Origin: Acinetobacter shaoyimingii
GTDB taxonomy: Bacteria > Pseudomonadota > Gammaproteobacteria > Pseudomonadales > Moraxellaceae
NCBI RefSeq assembly: GCF_011578045.1
Contig: NZ_CP049801.1
Location: 1,674,001 to 1,738,000, forward strand
Direction: 5' to 3'
Length of the DNA: 64,000 nucleotides
Positions 55,837 to 64,000 of this stretch are shown one piece after another; the first letter of the stretch is position 1, and each line of letters begins with the position of its first letter. The notes beneath the pieces are model-generated. The model saw nothing but the letters and a program-made list of their open reading frames with translations. It was not told where the DNA came from and made no database searches. The translations under genes were made by a program, and so were the position numbers.

Positions 55837-55910
55837 CTATGTTATGCCACCTAAAAGTACAAAAAATAAGCCAAATAGTATGATAAAAACTAAAAATAGT
55901 AATACTGAAT

Positions 55911-55926
55911 TGGCACGTCATTTGCA
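55911..55926 (+). promoter_or_regulatory. Sigma-54 (RpoN) promoter of the guanidine operon
   Basis: TGGCACG-TCAT-TTGCA is a full match to the -24/-12 consensus TGGCACG-N4-TTGCW, with GG and GC ten bases apart. Transcription should start near 55937, just before the riboswitch. Confidence 0.85.
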
Positions 55927-55942
55927 TCTTTAACAACATCAT

Positions 55943-56056
55943 AAAGTGATCTAGGGTTCCGATACATGAAATTTATGTATGACTGAGACCGAGAGTTCAC
56001 GGCTTAAGTTTCGAGCTCAAGCTACACGGAGGGATAAAAGCCCGGGAGGTAAACCG
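55943..56056 (+). ncRNA. Guanidine-I riboswitch (ykkC class)
   Basis: The conserved blocks are in order: CTAGGGTTCCG (55951-55961), a variable hairpin, GAGACCGAGAG, then ACACGGAGGGATAAAAGCCC and GGGAGG. These match the ykkC leader that binds free guanidinium and turns genes on. It lies between the sigma-54 promoter and the cgdA-like gene, whose ATG follows about 22 bases later. The reading frame that spans it (from 55979) is therefore not coding there. Confidence 0.92.
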
Positions 56057-56077
56057 TTAAAGATTGAGGAAAGGCGA

Positions 56078-56815
56078 ATGAGCACAATCACTTATCATGA
56101 AGATCAAGTCTTATGGACTGAACGTTTACCGGGTGGACATCACTGGTCAGCACGTATTCAACGTGGCGCAGTCTTACAACTCAAATCCTTAGGTAAAAAT
56201 GCCAATGTGTCTCTGTTTTGTGTAAATCGTGAAGACACACTTGAACGCTACAACATGCCAGACAGTTTAAAAGCACAACACACCGCATTTTTAAGTACAG
56301 GGAACATTTTAGCTTCTGATCTTGGTCGTGCGATGGTCTCTATTGTTAAAGATGATCACGGTTGGAATGATGCTTTTTGTGCACCGAGTACAGCCCAACA
56401 AATCGAAAATCAATTTGGTTCAAAGACTTTCCAAGATGTGCGTAATGACATGTACCGCAATGCTAAAGACAGCCTACTTTTAGAGATGACCAAGTTTGGA
56501 TTATCTGCTACGGATTTAAGCAGCACCTTAAATCTATTTTCAAAAGTTCAACCTGATGACAACGGCAACTTAAGCTATGTGCAGTCAGACAATACCGATC
56601 AAGTGATTGAACTGCGTTTTGAAATGGACTGCTTGGTGTTTCTATCCAGCGCACCTCATGCTTTAGATAATAGCCCTGAATATGCACCAGCAGATATCCA
56701 ACTGTCTTTATATAAAGCGCTTCCTTTAAGGGACACCGATGTTTGCCGTGATTCATGCCCGCAAAATCAGCATGCATTCCAAAACAACAATCGTTACTAC
56801 GCTTTAAGCGCTTAA
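56078..56815 (+). CDS. cgdA: Urea amidolyase-associated protein 1, carboxyguanidine deiminase subunit
   Basis: The 245-residue DUF1989-type protein begins MSTITYHEDQVLWTERLPGGHHWS and has the metal-binding Cys/His pattern around DVCRDSCPQNQHAFQNNNRY near its end. With its partner it forms the carboxyguanidine deiminase that turns carboxyguanidine into allophanate and ammonia. GAGGAAAGG lies before the ATG at 56078; the longer frame from 55979 runs through the riboswitch. It is the first gene behind that riboswitch. The symbol follows published use for guanidine-type operons. Confidence 0.87.
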   Translation: MSTITYHEDQVLWTERLPGGHHWSARIQRGAVLQLKSLGKNANVSLFCVNREDTLERYNMPDSLKAQHTAFLSTGNILASDLGRAMVSIVKDDHGWNDAFCAPSTAQQIENQFGSKTFQDVRNDMYRNAKDSLLLEMTKFGLSATDLSSTLNLFSKVQPDDNGNLSYVQSDNTDQVIELRFEMDCLVFLSSAPHALDNSPEYAPADIQLSLYKALPLRDTDVCRDSCPQNQHAFQNNNRYYALSA

Positions 56816-56829
56816 TTGGGGGATATATC

Positions 56830-57492
56830 ATGACTGCATTAGTAAATCCAACTCAAAATCATGAAAAATTAGTGTTAAGCGAAGTCTGTCCTGCCGGTGA
56901 AGCATGGATGTGCGAAGTGAAAAAAGGCCAATATTTCCGTATTGTCGATCTTGAAGGCAACCAAGCAGTAGATACATTATTTATCTCAAGCCAAAACCCC
57001 GAAGAGCGCTATAGCGCAACCGATACTTTAACCATTAACCAGCAAATTTATTTAGAAAAAGGTACAGCGCTATATACCAACTTTGGCAATAAAATTGCCA
57101 CTATCCATGATGACAATTGTGGTCGACATGACACTTTAGGTGGTGCATGTTCATGTGAAAGCAACACGGTACGTTATGCTCATGATAAATATCCAATGCA
57201 CAGTTGCCGTAACAATTTCATGACAGCCTTGGCGCAACATCCGATTGCAAAAAAACATGGGCTTAATGTGTGTCATATTGGTCCAAACATTAATTTCTTT
57301 ATGAATGTACCTGTGACAAGTGATGGACATTTGAAATTTGATGATGGCATTTCTGCACCGGGCAAATATGTCGAAGTCAAAGCGGAAATGGATTTGATCG
57401 TACTGATCTCAAACTGCCCACAGCTCAACAACCCATGTAATGCCTACAATCCAACCAAAATTCAATTGATCATCCGTGAAGGCGAGGAATAA
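56830..57492 (+). CDS. cgdB: Urea amidolyase-associated protein 2, carboxyguanidine deiminase subunit
   Basis: The 220-residue DUF1989 protein has the metal-binding segments GRHDTLGGACSCESN and HSCRNNFMTAL, and HIGPNINFFMNVPV. The cgdA gene ends 14 bases upstream and GGGGGA precedes the ATG at 56830, so the longer frame from 56755 is not used. It is the second subunit of carboxyguanidine deiminase. Paralogous to its neighbour but more strongly conserved in the Cys pattern. Confidence 0.88.
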   Translation: MTALVNPTQNHEKLVLSEVCPAGEAWMCEVKKGQYFRIVDLEGNQAVDTLFISSQNPEERYSATDTLTINQQIYLEKGTALYTNFGNKIATIHDDNCGRHDTLGGACSCESNTVRYAHDKYPMHSCRNNFMTALAQHPIAKKHGLNVCHIGPNINFFMNVPVTSDGHLKFDDGISAPGKYVEVKAEMDLIVLISNCPQLNNPCNAYNPTKIQLIIREGEE

Positions 57493-57496
57493 GCAT

Positions 57497-60400
57497 ATGA
57501 CTTTAAAATATGGGTTTAATAAAGTTCTCATCGCCAACCGTGGTGCCATTGCATGTCGTGTGATTCGTACCTTAAAAAAACTCGGCATCCAATCCGTTGC
57601 GGTATATTCAGAAGCCGACCGTGATTCATTACATGTGACTTTAGCCGATGAAGCTGTCTATATCGGTGAGGCACCAGCTAGCCAAAGCTATTTGAATGTC
57701 GATAAAATTTTAGAAGTGGCCAAACAAACTGGTGCAGAGGCGATTCATCCGGGTTATGGTTTCTTGTCTGAAAATGCGGAATTCTGTGACTTGTGTGAAT
57801 CACAAGACATTGCCTTTATTGGTCCAAATTCAACGCAAATGCGTGCCTTTGGTCTCAAACACACCGCACGTGAGCTTGCGATTCAAGCCAATGTACCATT
57901 GCTGCCGGGTAGTCAGCTTTTGGCGGATGAAGCTGAAGCACTGAAAGAAGCGAATCGTATTGGTTATCCTGTGATGCTAAAAAGTACCGCGGGTGGCGGT
58001 GGGATCGGCATGCGTTTGGTCTGGAACGAAGCAGAGCTGAAAGATGCTTATGCAACGGTGTCCTATTTAGCGCAAGCGAATTTTAAAGATGCAGGTTTGT
58101 ACCTTGAGAAATTTGTACAAAATGCTCGTCATATTGAAGTGCAAATTTTTGGTGATGGCAAAGGTCAAGTGCTTGCACTCGGTGAACGTGATTGTTCAGT
58201 GCAACGTCGTAACCAGAAAGTGATTGAGGAAACGCCTGCACCACATATCGATGACGAACAACGTGCATATCTCCAAAATGTTGCGATTCAATTGATGCAA
58301 TCGGTGAATTACCGTTCTGCAGGGACAGTTGAATTCGTGATGGATACCGACACGCAGGAATTCTACTTCCTAGAAGTGAACACCCGTCTACAAGTGGAAC
58401 ACGGCGTGACTGAGCAAGTCTTTGGTGTGGACTTGGTCGAATGGATGGTGACACTTGCTAGTGGTGATTGGACTGCGCCAACTGAAACATTTGAATCCAA
58501 AGGTCATTCGATTCAAGTGCGTTTATACGCTGAAGACCCAATTAAAAACTTCCAACCAAGTGCTGGCTTACTGACACATGTGGAGTTTGATGAAAATGCA
58601 CGTAACGAAACATGGGTCGAAACAGGTTCAAATGTTTCCTCATTCTACGACCCGATGATTGCTAAAATTATTGTGACCGCTGATGATCGTGAATCTGCGA
58701 TTCAAGCCATGATCGACACACTTGCTAAAACCTCAGTCGCAGGGATCGAAACCAATCTTGAATATCTACAAAACATTATCGATTGCGATGTTTTTAAAGC
58801 AGGGACACAAACCACACGCTTTTTAAATACCTTTGAGTGGAAAACGCAAAAGATTGAAGTGCTACAAGCGGGTATTCAAACTGCCGTACAAGATGTGACA
58901 GGGCGATTGGGCTATTGGGATGTCGGTGTACCACCATCCGGTGCGATTGATCCATTGTCACTGAATGTCGCAAACCAATTGCTGGGTAATGCTTATAACA
59001 CCGCAGGCTTAGAATGTACGCTACAAGGTCCGACCTTAAAATTCCATTGTGATAGCCAAATTGTGTTGGCAGGCGGTGATATGCCATCAACCTTGGATGG
59101 CATAGCTGTTCCAATGTGGCAAACCGTCAATGTGCGTAAGGGTCAGATTCTAAAATGTGGCAAAATCGCCACTGGTTGCCGTACCTATATCGGCATTAAA
59201 GGTGGTCTGAATGTGCCTGAATATCTCGGTTCACAAGCGACTTTTACCTTAGGTCAGTTTGGTGGTCATGCAGGGCGTAACTTGCTGATTGGCGATATGC
59301 TCCCCATTACGGCATTCACAAGCGATGAAGTGAAAGCGCTTGCACCTGAGCAAATCCCATCATTCAGTCATGAATGGGAAATTGCGGTAATGTATGGCCC
59401 GCATGGCGCACCAGACTTCTTTACGAAACATGACATTGATACCTTCTTTTCCAATACCTTTGAGATTCACTTTAATTCAAGCCGTACGGGTATTCGTTTA
59501 ATTGGTCCAAAACCTGAATGGGCACGTGAGGATGGTGGTGAAGCTGGTTTGCATCCATCCAATATTCATGACAATGCTTATGCGATTGGTGCAATCGACT
59601 TTACCGGTGATATGCCGATTATTCTCGGTCCAGATGGTCCAAGCTTAGGTGGTTTCGTCTGTCCAGCAGTCGTGATTAATTCTGAACTGTGGAAATTGGG
59701 ACAGTTAAAAGCTGGAGACAAAGTTAAATTTGTCCCTGTGAGCTATCACCAAGCGAAACTCTTAAATGAAAAATATCATGCACAGTTAGAAGCAAGTGAT
59801 ACTCAAAATGTTGCATTTGATGAGTCATTTTATCCTGAACTTTCGACTTTAAAAAATGCGGTTCTCGATACCTTAAAAGGTGTAAATGGCTTGCCTGATG
59901 TGGTGTATCGTCCTGCCGGCAACAATTATATGTTGGTGGAATATGGTGAGTTGGTGCTTGACCTGAACTTACGTTTCCGTATTCATGCACTTATGCAATG
60001 GGTTCAAAAGCAAAATATTCAGGGCATTATCGATCTGACACCGGGCATTCGTTCTCTACAAATTCATTTTGATTCGATTAAATTGGATCAACTTGATTTA
60101 CTGCGCCTGTTACAAGTCGCTGAAACTGAACTGCCTGATGTGACGGAAATGCAAGTGCCATCGCGTACCGTGTATTTACCACTGGCGTGGGAAGATTCAC
60201 AAACGCAACTCGCTACTGAACGCTATATGCAAACTGTGCGTCCAGATGCTCCATGGTGTCCAGACAATATCGAATTTATCCGTCGGATTAATGGCTTAAA
60301 AGATAAACAAGCGGTAAAAGATGTAGTCTTTGATGCACGTTATTTGGTGATGGGCTTGGGTGATGTGTACTTAGGTGCACCTGTAGCAACACCACTTGAT

Positions 60401-61117
60401 CCGCGTCAGCGTTTAGTCACCACCAAATATAACCCTGCACGGACATGGACACCTGAAAATGCCGTGGGTATTGGCGGTGCTTATATGTGCGTATACGGTA
60501 TGGAAGGTCCGGGTGGTTATCAGTTTGTCGGTCGTACCACGCAAATGTGGTCACGCTACCGTAAGAATGCCGACTTTGAACAAGGCAAACCGTGGTTACT
60601 GCGCTTCTTTGACCAAATTAAGTTTTATGAAGTGTCTGAGTCCGAGCTGATGCAAATGCGTGAGGACTTTAAAGCAGGTCGCTTAAAACTGCGTATTGAA
60701 GAAGGTGTATTGAACTTAAAAGAGTACAACGACTTCTTAACGGAAAACCAAGAATCGATTGCAGCCTTTAAGTCGGTGCAACAAGCCAACTTTGATGCAG
60801 AACGTCGTCGCTGGCATGAAGCAGGGCTTGCAGAATATGTCTCTGAAAGCCTCGATGCGGTGGATGATGGAGAAGGGGTTGAAATTCCAGATGGTGGTTG
60901 TGCGGTGGAATCACATATGCCGGGTTCAATTTGGAAAATTGAATGTCAGTCAGGGGATATTGTGGAAGAAGGTGCAACGCTTGCGGTGATTGAAGCGATG
61001 AAAATCGAGATTCCAATTATTGCGCCTGAACGTATGCGTGTAGATGCGATTACCATTGAAAAAGGGCAAACTGTGAAAACGGGGCAGGTATTGTTTACGT
61101 TAGCGCCAGTGGCTTGA
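57497..61117 (+). CDS. Guanidine carboxylase (urea carboxylase family), biotin-dependent
   Basis: The 1206-residue protein has a biotin carboxylase domain (FNKVLIANRGAIACRVIRTL at the start, ATP-grasp GGGGIGMRLV, EVNTRLQVEH), then the KipA- and KipI-like carboxyltransferase domains (PPSGAIDPLSLNVANQLLGN; NNYMLVEYGELVLDLNLR) and a biotinyl domain with EAMKIEI (Lys1169). Older annotation calls such proteins urea carboxylase; behind a guanidine-I riboswitch and next to cgdAB they carboxylate guanidine in characterised cases. GAGGAA lies before the ATG at 57497, which is five bases from the cgdB stop. The longer frame from 57476 starts inside cgdB. No allophanate hydrolase follows. Confidence 0.92.
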   Translation: MTLKYGFNKVLIANRGAIACRVIRTLKKLGIQSVAVYSEADRDSLHVTLADEAVYIGEAPASQSYLNVDKILEVAKQTGAEAIHPGYGFLSENAEFCDLCESQDIAFIGPNSTQMRAFGLKHTARELAIQANVPLLPGSQLLADEAEALKEANRIGYPVMLKSTAGGGGIGMRLVWNEAELKDAYATVSYLAQANFKDAGLYLEKFVQNARHIEVQIFGDGKGQVLALGERDCSVQRRNQKVIEETPAPHIDDEQRAYLQNVAIQLMQSVNYRSAGTVEFVMDTDTQEFYFLEVNTRLQVEHGVTEQVFGVDLVEWMVTLASGDWTAPTETFESKGHSIQVRLYAEDPIKNFQPSAGLLTHVEFDENARNETWVETGSNVSSFYDPMIAKIIVTADDRESAIQAMIDTLAKTSVAGIETNLEYLQNIIDCDVFKAGTQTTRFLNTFEWKTQKIEVLQAGIQTAVQDVTGRLGYWDVGVPPSGAIDPLSLNVANQLLGNAYNTAGLECTLQGPTLKFHCDSQIVLAGGDMPSTLDGIAVPMWQTVNVRKGQILKCGKIATGCRTYIGIKGGLNVPEYLGSQATFTLGQFGGHAGRNLLIGDMLPITAFTSDEVKALAPEQIPSFSHEWEIAVMYGPHGAPDFFTKHDIDTFFSNTFEIHFNSSRTGIRLIGPKPEWAREDGGEAGLHPSNIHDNAYAIGAIDFTGDMPIILGPDGPSLGGFVCPAVVINSELWKLGQLKAGDKVKFVPVSYHQAKLLNEKYHAQLEASDTQNVAFDESFYPELSTLKNAVLDTLKGVNGLPDVVYRPAGNNYMLVEYGELVLDLNLRFRIHALMQWVQKQNIQGIIDLTPGIRSLQIHFDSIKLDQLDLLRLLQVAETELPDVTEMQVPSRTVYLPLAWEDSQTQLATERYMQTVRPDAPWCPDNIEFIRRINGLKDKQAVKDVVFDARYLVMGLGDVYLGAPVATPLDPRQRLVTTKYNPARTWTPENAVGIGGAYMCVYGMEGPGGYQFVGRTTQMWSRYRKNADFEQGKPWLLRFFDQIKFYEVSESELMQMREDFKAGRLKLRIEEGVLNLKEYNDFLTENQESIAAFKSVQQANFDAERRRWHEAGLAEYVSESLDAVDDGEGVEIPDGGCAVESHMPGSIWKIECQSGDIVEEGATLAVIEAMKIEIPIIAPERMRVDAITIEKGQTVKTGQVLFTLAPVA

Positions 61118-61130
61118 TGAGATAGATATT

Positions 61131-61158
61131 AAAAAAGACCGCTTAGGCGGTCTTTTTT
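61131..61158. terminator. Bidirectional terminator after carboxylase and PHP-ATPase genes
   Basis: GACCGC (61137-61142) pairs with GCGGTC (61147-61152), flanked by A6 and T6. It lies between convergent genes and closes the guanidine operon. Confidence 0.87.
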
Positions 61159-61160
61159 AT

Positions 61161-63932
61161 TTAGGAAGCTAAATTATATTTTTGTTCTCGTAACTTAAAG
61201 GCTCTATCTCCACCTTCAAGAATTTCACAGATATGTGACTTAATTGTTTTTTGATTTAAAGTGGATGAACAACCTGGATCATGATCTAGTGATTCAATAC
61301 TACCAAACTTATATTGGAACTTATGATTATTCATATTTGGACTATGAATCCCATGTTGATTGGCAACAATGATTAGCTCACTATCGGCATTCACAACAAC
61401 ATTTGCGTTGTGAGTAACAAGAATAATTTGTCTTTCCTTTTTCTTTTGTTTTAGGAAGGTAACCAATTCAGAATAGATAGCTCGATTATCTAAGTCATCT
61501 TCAGGTTGGTCGATGATAATAGGGCACTTACTTTCACTACAATCTAAAGTCATTTTTAACACTACAAAAGCTTTTTTGCCTTGTGACATTTCATTGTAGT
61601 TGTCACCATCATATATCACGTCAAATTTTATTTTAAACCATGAATTATCGAAGAACTCTTTCGTAAATGTTTCTAAAGTAGTACCACCTCTAAAACGAAT
61701 TTCTCCTTCTTCTAAGGATGCTACTATTTCATGATATTTATCTAAAAGTTCAATTTGAGAAGCAACTTGCATTTCAGCAAATAGCTTGGCTTTTTCTGGC
61801 TGTTGGTTAATAGTTTTTTTGATAAATTCATTGAACTTAAATTTATCAAATATATTCGTTGCAAGTATTTGTAGATCTTGGCTGATTGTAATTGATGATA
61901 TAGCCTGTATTAATTCAGAGGCTATATTGGACATTGATAACCAAATTGTACGTTGAAACTCTGTTTTTAAACTTTCTAAAGAAGTTGTTAATTTAGAAAT
62001 TTTTTCTAAAATATCATCAATCTCTAGAATTTTAGCTTTTTCAGTATTTAGTCTTTCTAATAATGGTTTTATAGCGTCAGAAGACTTTAGATAGACTTCT
62101 ACTTTTTTAAATGTGTCAGTACTTTGGATATTTAAAATTTCTTTTTCAACTTTTAGGATTTGATCAGAAATAGTTTGTAGGGAGAGCTTTTTGAATTGCT
62201 CAAATTGAGTAGTTGTAAGTTTTTTTATTTCACTTGCAAAGGATTCAAAGTGTGATTGTACTAGCACATAATTTAAATTAAGTTCTAATGGGTTTAACAG
62301 TTGGTAGAAATCAGAACAGTGCTTATCTTTAAGTAGTTCTTTAAAAGTAATAAGCCCTTCAAGATTTTTATTAAGAATTTTTAAAGTTTCATTCGAAGCA
62401 TTAAAATCAGCCATTTCCTCCTGAGTTATATTTCCAATATCATTATTTTGGATTTGTATAGATAATTCATTAACTTGATTTTGAATATCATCCTTATTAC
62501 CTTTCTGTATCAATTGTGATTGATAGTCACTTAAAGAGCTTAAAATTGAAAAATAAGTAGATACTTTTCCTGAAATTTCATGACGTAAAAAATCATTTTG
62601 ATCTTTAAATCTAGAGAAAAGCTTGTTGTCTTTTTGCTGTATCAAGTCTTTAACTATATCTTCAATACCTTGATCTTTTGACTTTGAATACATATGTCCT
62701 TGGTAAAAATATTCGATCGGTCTACTGTAATCCTCCTTACCATCTTGCCAAATAATTCTAAAATGTGAACAAAGCTCATCAATATGCTGAGATTGTTCAA
62801 GGATGTTTAGTGCAGTAGGTTTTAATTTATTTGCTAGACATTGCAATAGGGTGGATTTTCCAGAAGACCGCCCTCCGATGATAGAAGTTAGATTGCTATT
62901 GAAGCAAATTTTGCTATTTGAAACATTATTGTTGTTTAGTTCAACATAATCTATTACTTCGTAGGGGTTTTTGACTTCGGGACAGTGCTGTCCGATATTA
63001 ACACGACTTTCAGGTTCATGAATGATTTGCTTTAAACCTTCAAAGGTTGGTTCAGCTTTTATCCAACAATATTTATGATCAATTGGTTCAAATAAAGTTT
63101 CTAATTTATGAGCATCACTTCCGTGGATACAAGGTTTATATGATCCATAACTGTCTAGAAAACTTTGTTGATCTTTAGTATTTTCCCCTAAGAAAAAGGG
63201 CTTATCTGTGAGAGTCGATGAAAAAATTACATCAGAAATTTTATAAAGTGATTCTCTTAATACTTTTAAAGTTGCACCTGTTTGTTGTTTTAGGAATGCT
63301 TCATGACCTTGAAATGCTGATGCGCCATCCTTATTTGAGTTTGCAACGGCAACCAAAGAGTTTTTTCGAAAATTTGGATATTGTTTAAATGCTTTAATAA
63401 TATCAGAAGGATTAAGAACAAAAGATAAAATTCCAATTTTATAGAGCGCATTTTCATCCGTTGTAGTTGGACTCTCTTTTTGTCCAAGTCTAATCAGATC
63501 ATATTTAGTTAATTTGTATTGCTCTGAATCTGATACTGTAAATACCAAGGAGTCTGAATATCTTTGTTCAAAGTCATTTATACAATCAGGATTCAGAAGT
63601 AAGTGCATATTGATTGCACTTCCTTTGTCAGTGCTAGGAGATATTCTTAACTCAATATTAGGAAGCAGAAAAATTTTAGAAATGATATTTTTCTGAATAT
63701 CGTCGAATTCTGTTCTAGAAGAGATCGAATCTTGAAATGCTTTTACTTTTTTGTAATTTTCGACACTAAAATAGTCCGTGATACCAATAGCTTTTATATT
63801 TCTTTCTAAGGCTTTTTTGAAAAGCTGAATGCAGTATTCTTCAAAAGATATATCGCCAAATTTGTCATTTTTTGCTGTACCTTTTGTATGTACATGCAAA
63901 TCCCAACGTCCCCATTCTGAACCGCGATTCAT
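61161..63932 (-). CDS. PHP-phosphoesterase and ABC-type ATPase fusion, TrlF-like
   Basis: The 923-residue protein begins with a PHP domain (WDLHVHTKGT, IGITDYFSV, and CIHGSDAHKLE near 270). This is followed by an SMC/ABC-type ATPase: Walker A IIGGRSSGKSTLL, a long coiled-coil insert (about 430-740), the signature-like MSQGKKAFVVLKM, Walker B PIIIDQPEDDLDN and the switch His in LVTHNANVV. This layout is that of the TrlF-type ATPases often found in defence islands. The PHP metal site suggests a phosphoesterase or nuclease controlled by the ATPase. AAGGA lies before the ATG. The gene is AT-rich and alone, so it looks acquired. Function is inferred from domains only. Confidence 0.8.
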   Translation of the reverse strand: MNRGSEWGRWDLHVHTKGTAKNDKFGDISFEEYCIQLFKKALERNIKAIGITDYFSVENYKKVKAFQDSISSRTEFDDIQKNIISKIFLLPNIELRISPSTDKGSAINMHLLLNPDCINDFEQRYSDSLVFTVSDSEQYKLTKYDLIRLGQKESPTTTDENALYKIGILSFVLNPSDIIKAFKQYPNFRKNSLVAVANSNKDGASAFQGHEAFLKQQTGATLKVLRESLYKISDVIFSSTLTDKPFFLGENTKDQQSFLDSYGSYKPCIHGSDAHKLETLFEPIDHKYCWIKAEPTFEGLKQIIHEPESRVNIGQHCPEVKNPYEVIDYVELNNNNVSNSKICFNSNLTSIIGGRSSGKSTLLQCLANKLKPTALNILEQSQHIDELCSHFRIIWQDGKEDYSRPIEYFYQGHMYSKSKDQGIEDIVKDLIQQKDNKLFSRFKDQNDFLRHEISGKVSTYFSILSSLSDYQSQLIQKGNKDDIQNQVNELSIQIQNNDIGNITQEEMADFNASNETLKILNKNLEGLITFKELLKDKHCSDFYQLLNPLELNLNYVLVQSHFESFASEIKKLTTTQFEQFKKLSLQTISDQILKVEKEILNIQSTDTFKKVEVYLKSSDAIKPLLERLNTEKAKILEIDDILEKISKLTTSLESLKTEFQRTIWLSMSNIASELIQAISSITISQDLQILATNIFDKFKFNEFIKKTINQQPEKAKLFAEMQVASQIELLDKYHEIVASLEEGEIRFRGGTTLETFTKEFFDNSWFKIKFDVIYDGDNYNEMSQGKKAFVVLKMTLDCSESKCPIIIDQPEDDLDNRAIYSELVTFLKQKKKERQIILVTHNANVVVNADSELIIVANQHGIHSPNMNNHKFQYKFGSIESLDHDPGCSSTLNQKTIKSHICEILEGGDRAFKLREQKYNLAS

Positions 63933-64000
63933 TTTTTAATTCCTTTTCAAGTAATATTTCCACTATAAAATACAAAAAAAATAATACTATATGAAACATA

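Noticed and set aside
55979..56077. 33-residue N-terminal extension of the cgdA-like protein
   Set aside because: The bases form the guanidine-I riboswitch; the ATG at 56078 has a strong ribosome-binding site.
57497..61117. Plain urea carboxylase name for the large biotin enzyme
   Set aside because: The guanidine-I riboswitch and cgdAB-like partners point to guanidine as substrate; urea remains a possible side substrate.

Overview
The window reads as chromosomal DNA of an Acinetobacter species. It is AT-rich. It carries a pmrCAB lipid A modification operon in the Acinetobacter gene order, a DcaP-type porin, an otsBA pair and a liu leucine operon, each with protein sequences typical of that genus. 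The species cannot be named from the sequence alone. No transposase, integrase, rRNA operon or CRISPR array was seen.

Layout. 1-1.7 kb: the end of pldA (outer-membrane phospholipase A), then a small protein plus zeta-toxin-like kinase pair behind a palindromic promoter. 1.8-4.7 kb: dsbD, an initiator tRNA-fMet with its promoter, and a small unknown gene. 4.8-15.1 kb: one long minus-strand operon for leucine/isovalerate catabolism (liuA-B-C-D-E, then acetoacetate CoA-transferase and an AtoE transporter), with a divergent TetR regulator and two operator-like palindromes between them. 15.2-18.8 kb: acyl-CoA synthetase, methyltransferase, cysteine synthase. 19.0-21.3 kb: a four-gene minus-strand island with two PAAR-type proteins, an unknown protein and a lipoprotein, which looks like an orphan type VI secretion cargo unit. 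21.5-26.2 kb: acyl-CoA synthetase, flavin monooxygenase, TetR and hydrolase around a 22-bp perfect palindrome. 26.5-30.9 kb: a PAP2 phosphatase facing pmrCAB. 32.5-35.6 kb: a tightly overlapping set of an acyl-CoA-dehydrogenase-like protein, PIG-L deacetylase, methyltransferase and family-2 glycosyltransferase. 36-41 kb: an MFS carrier, otsBA trehalose synthesis and an AEC transporter.

42-54.4 kb holds what looks like a complete route for an alicyclic acid. AliA/AliB/BadH/BadI-like enzymes activate and open a cyclohexanecarboxylate ring to pimeloyl-CoA. An acyl-CoA dehydrogenase, hydratase, hydroxyacyl-CoA dehydrogenase and thiolase then shorten it, and a DcaP-like porin probably brings in substrate. 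Three transcription units share a nearly identical 20-bp palindrome overlapping a -35 element, and a MarR (BadR-like) gene lies among them. This is the best candidate for a little-described regulon in the window.

55.8-61.1 kb is a guanidine assimilation operon. A textbook sigma-54 promoter, an upstream NtrC-like site and a guanidine-I (ykkC) riboswitch precede cgdA/cgdB-like genes and a biotin-dependent guanidine/urea carboxylase. The allophanate hydrolase and transporter usually found with them are absent here. The window ends with a 923-residue PHP-phosphoesterase plus ABC-type ATPase fusion of the TrlF kind, a possible defence gene.

All assignments come from reading motifs and context. 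No database search was run.
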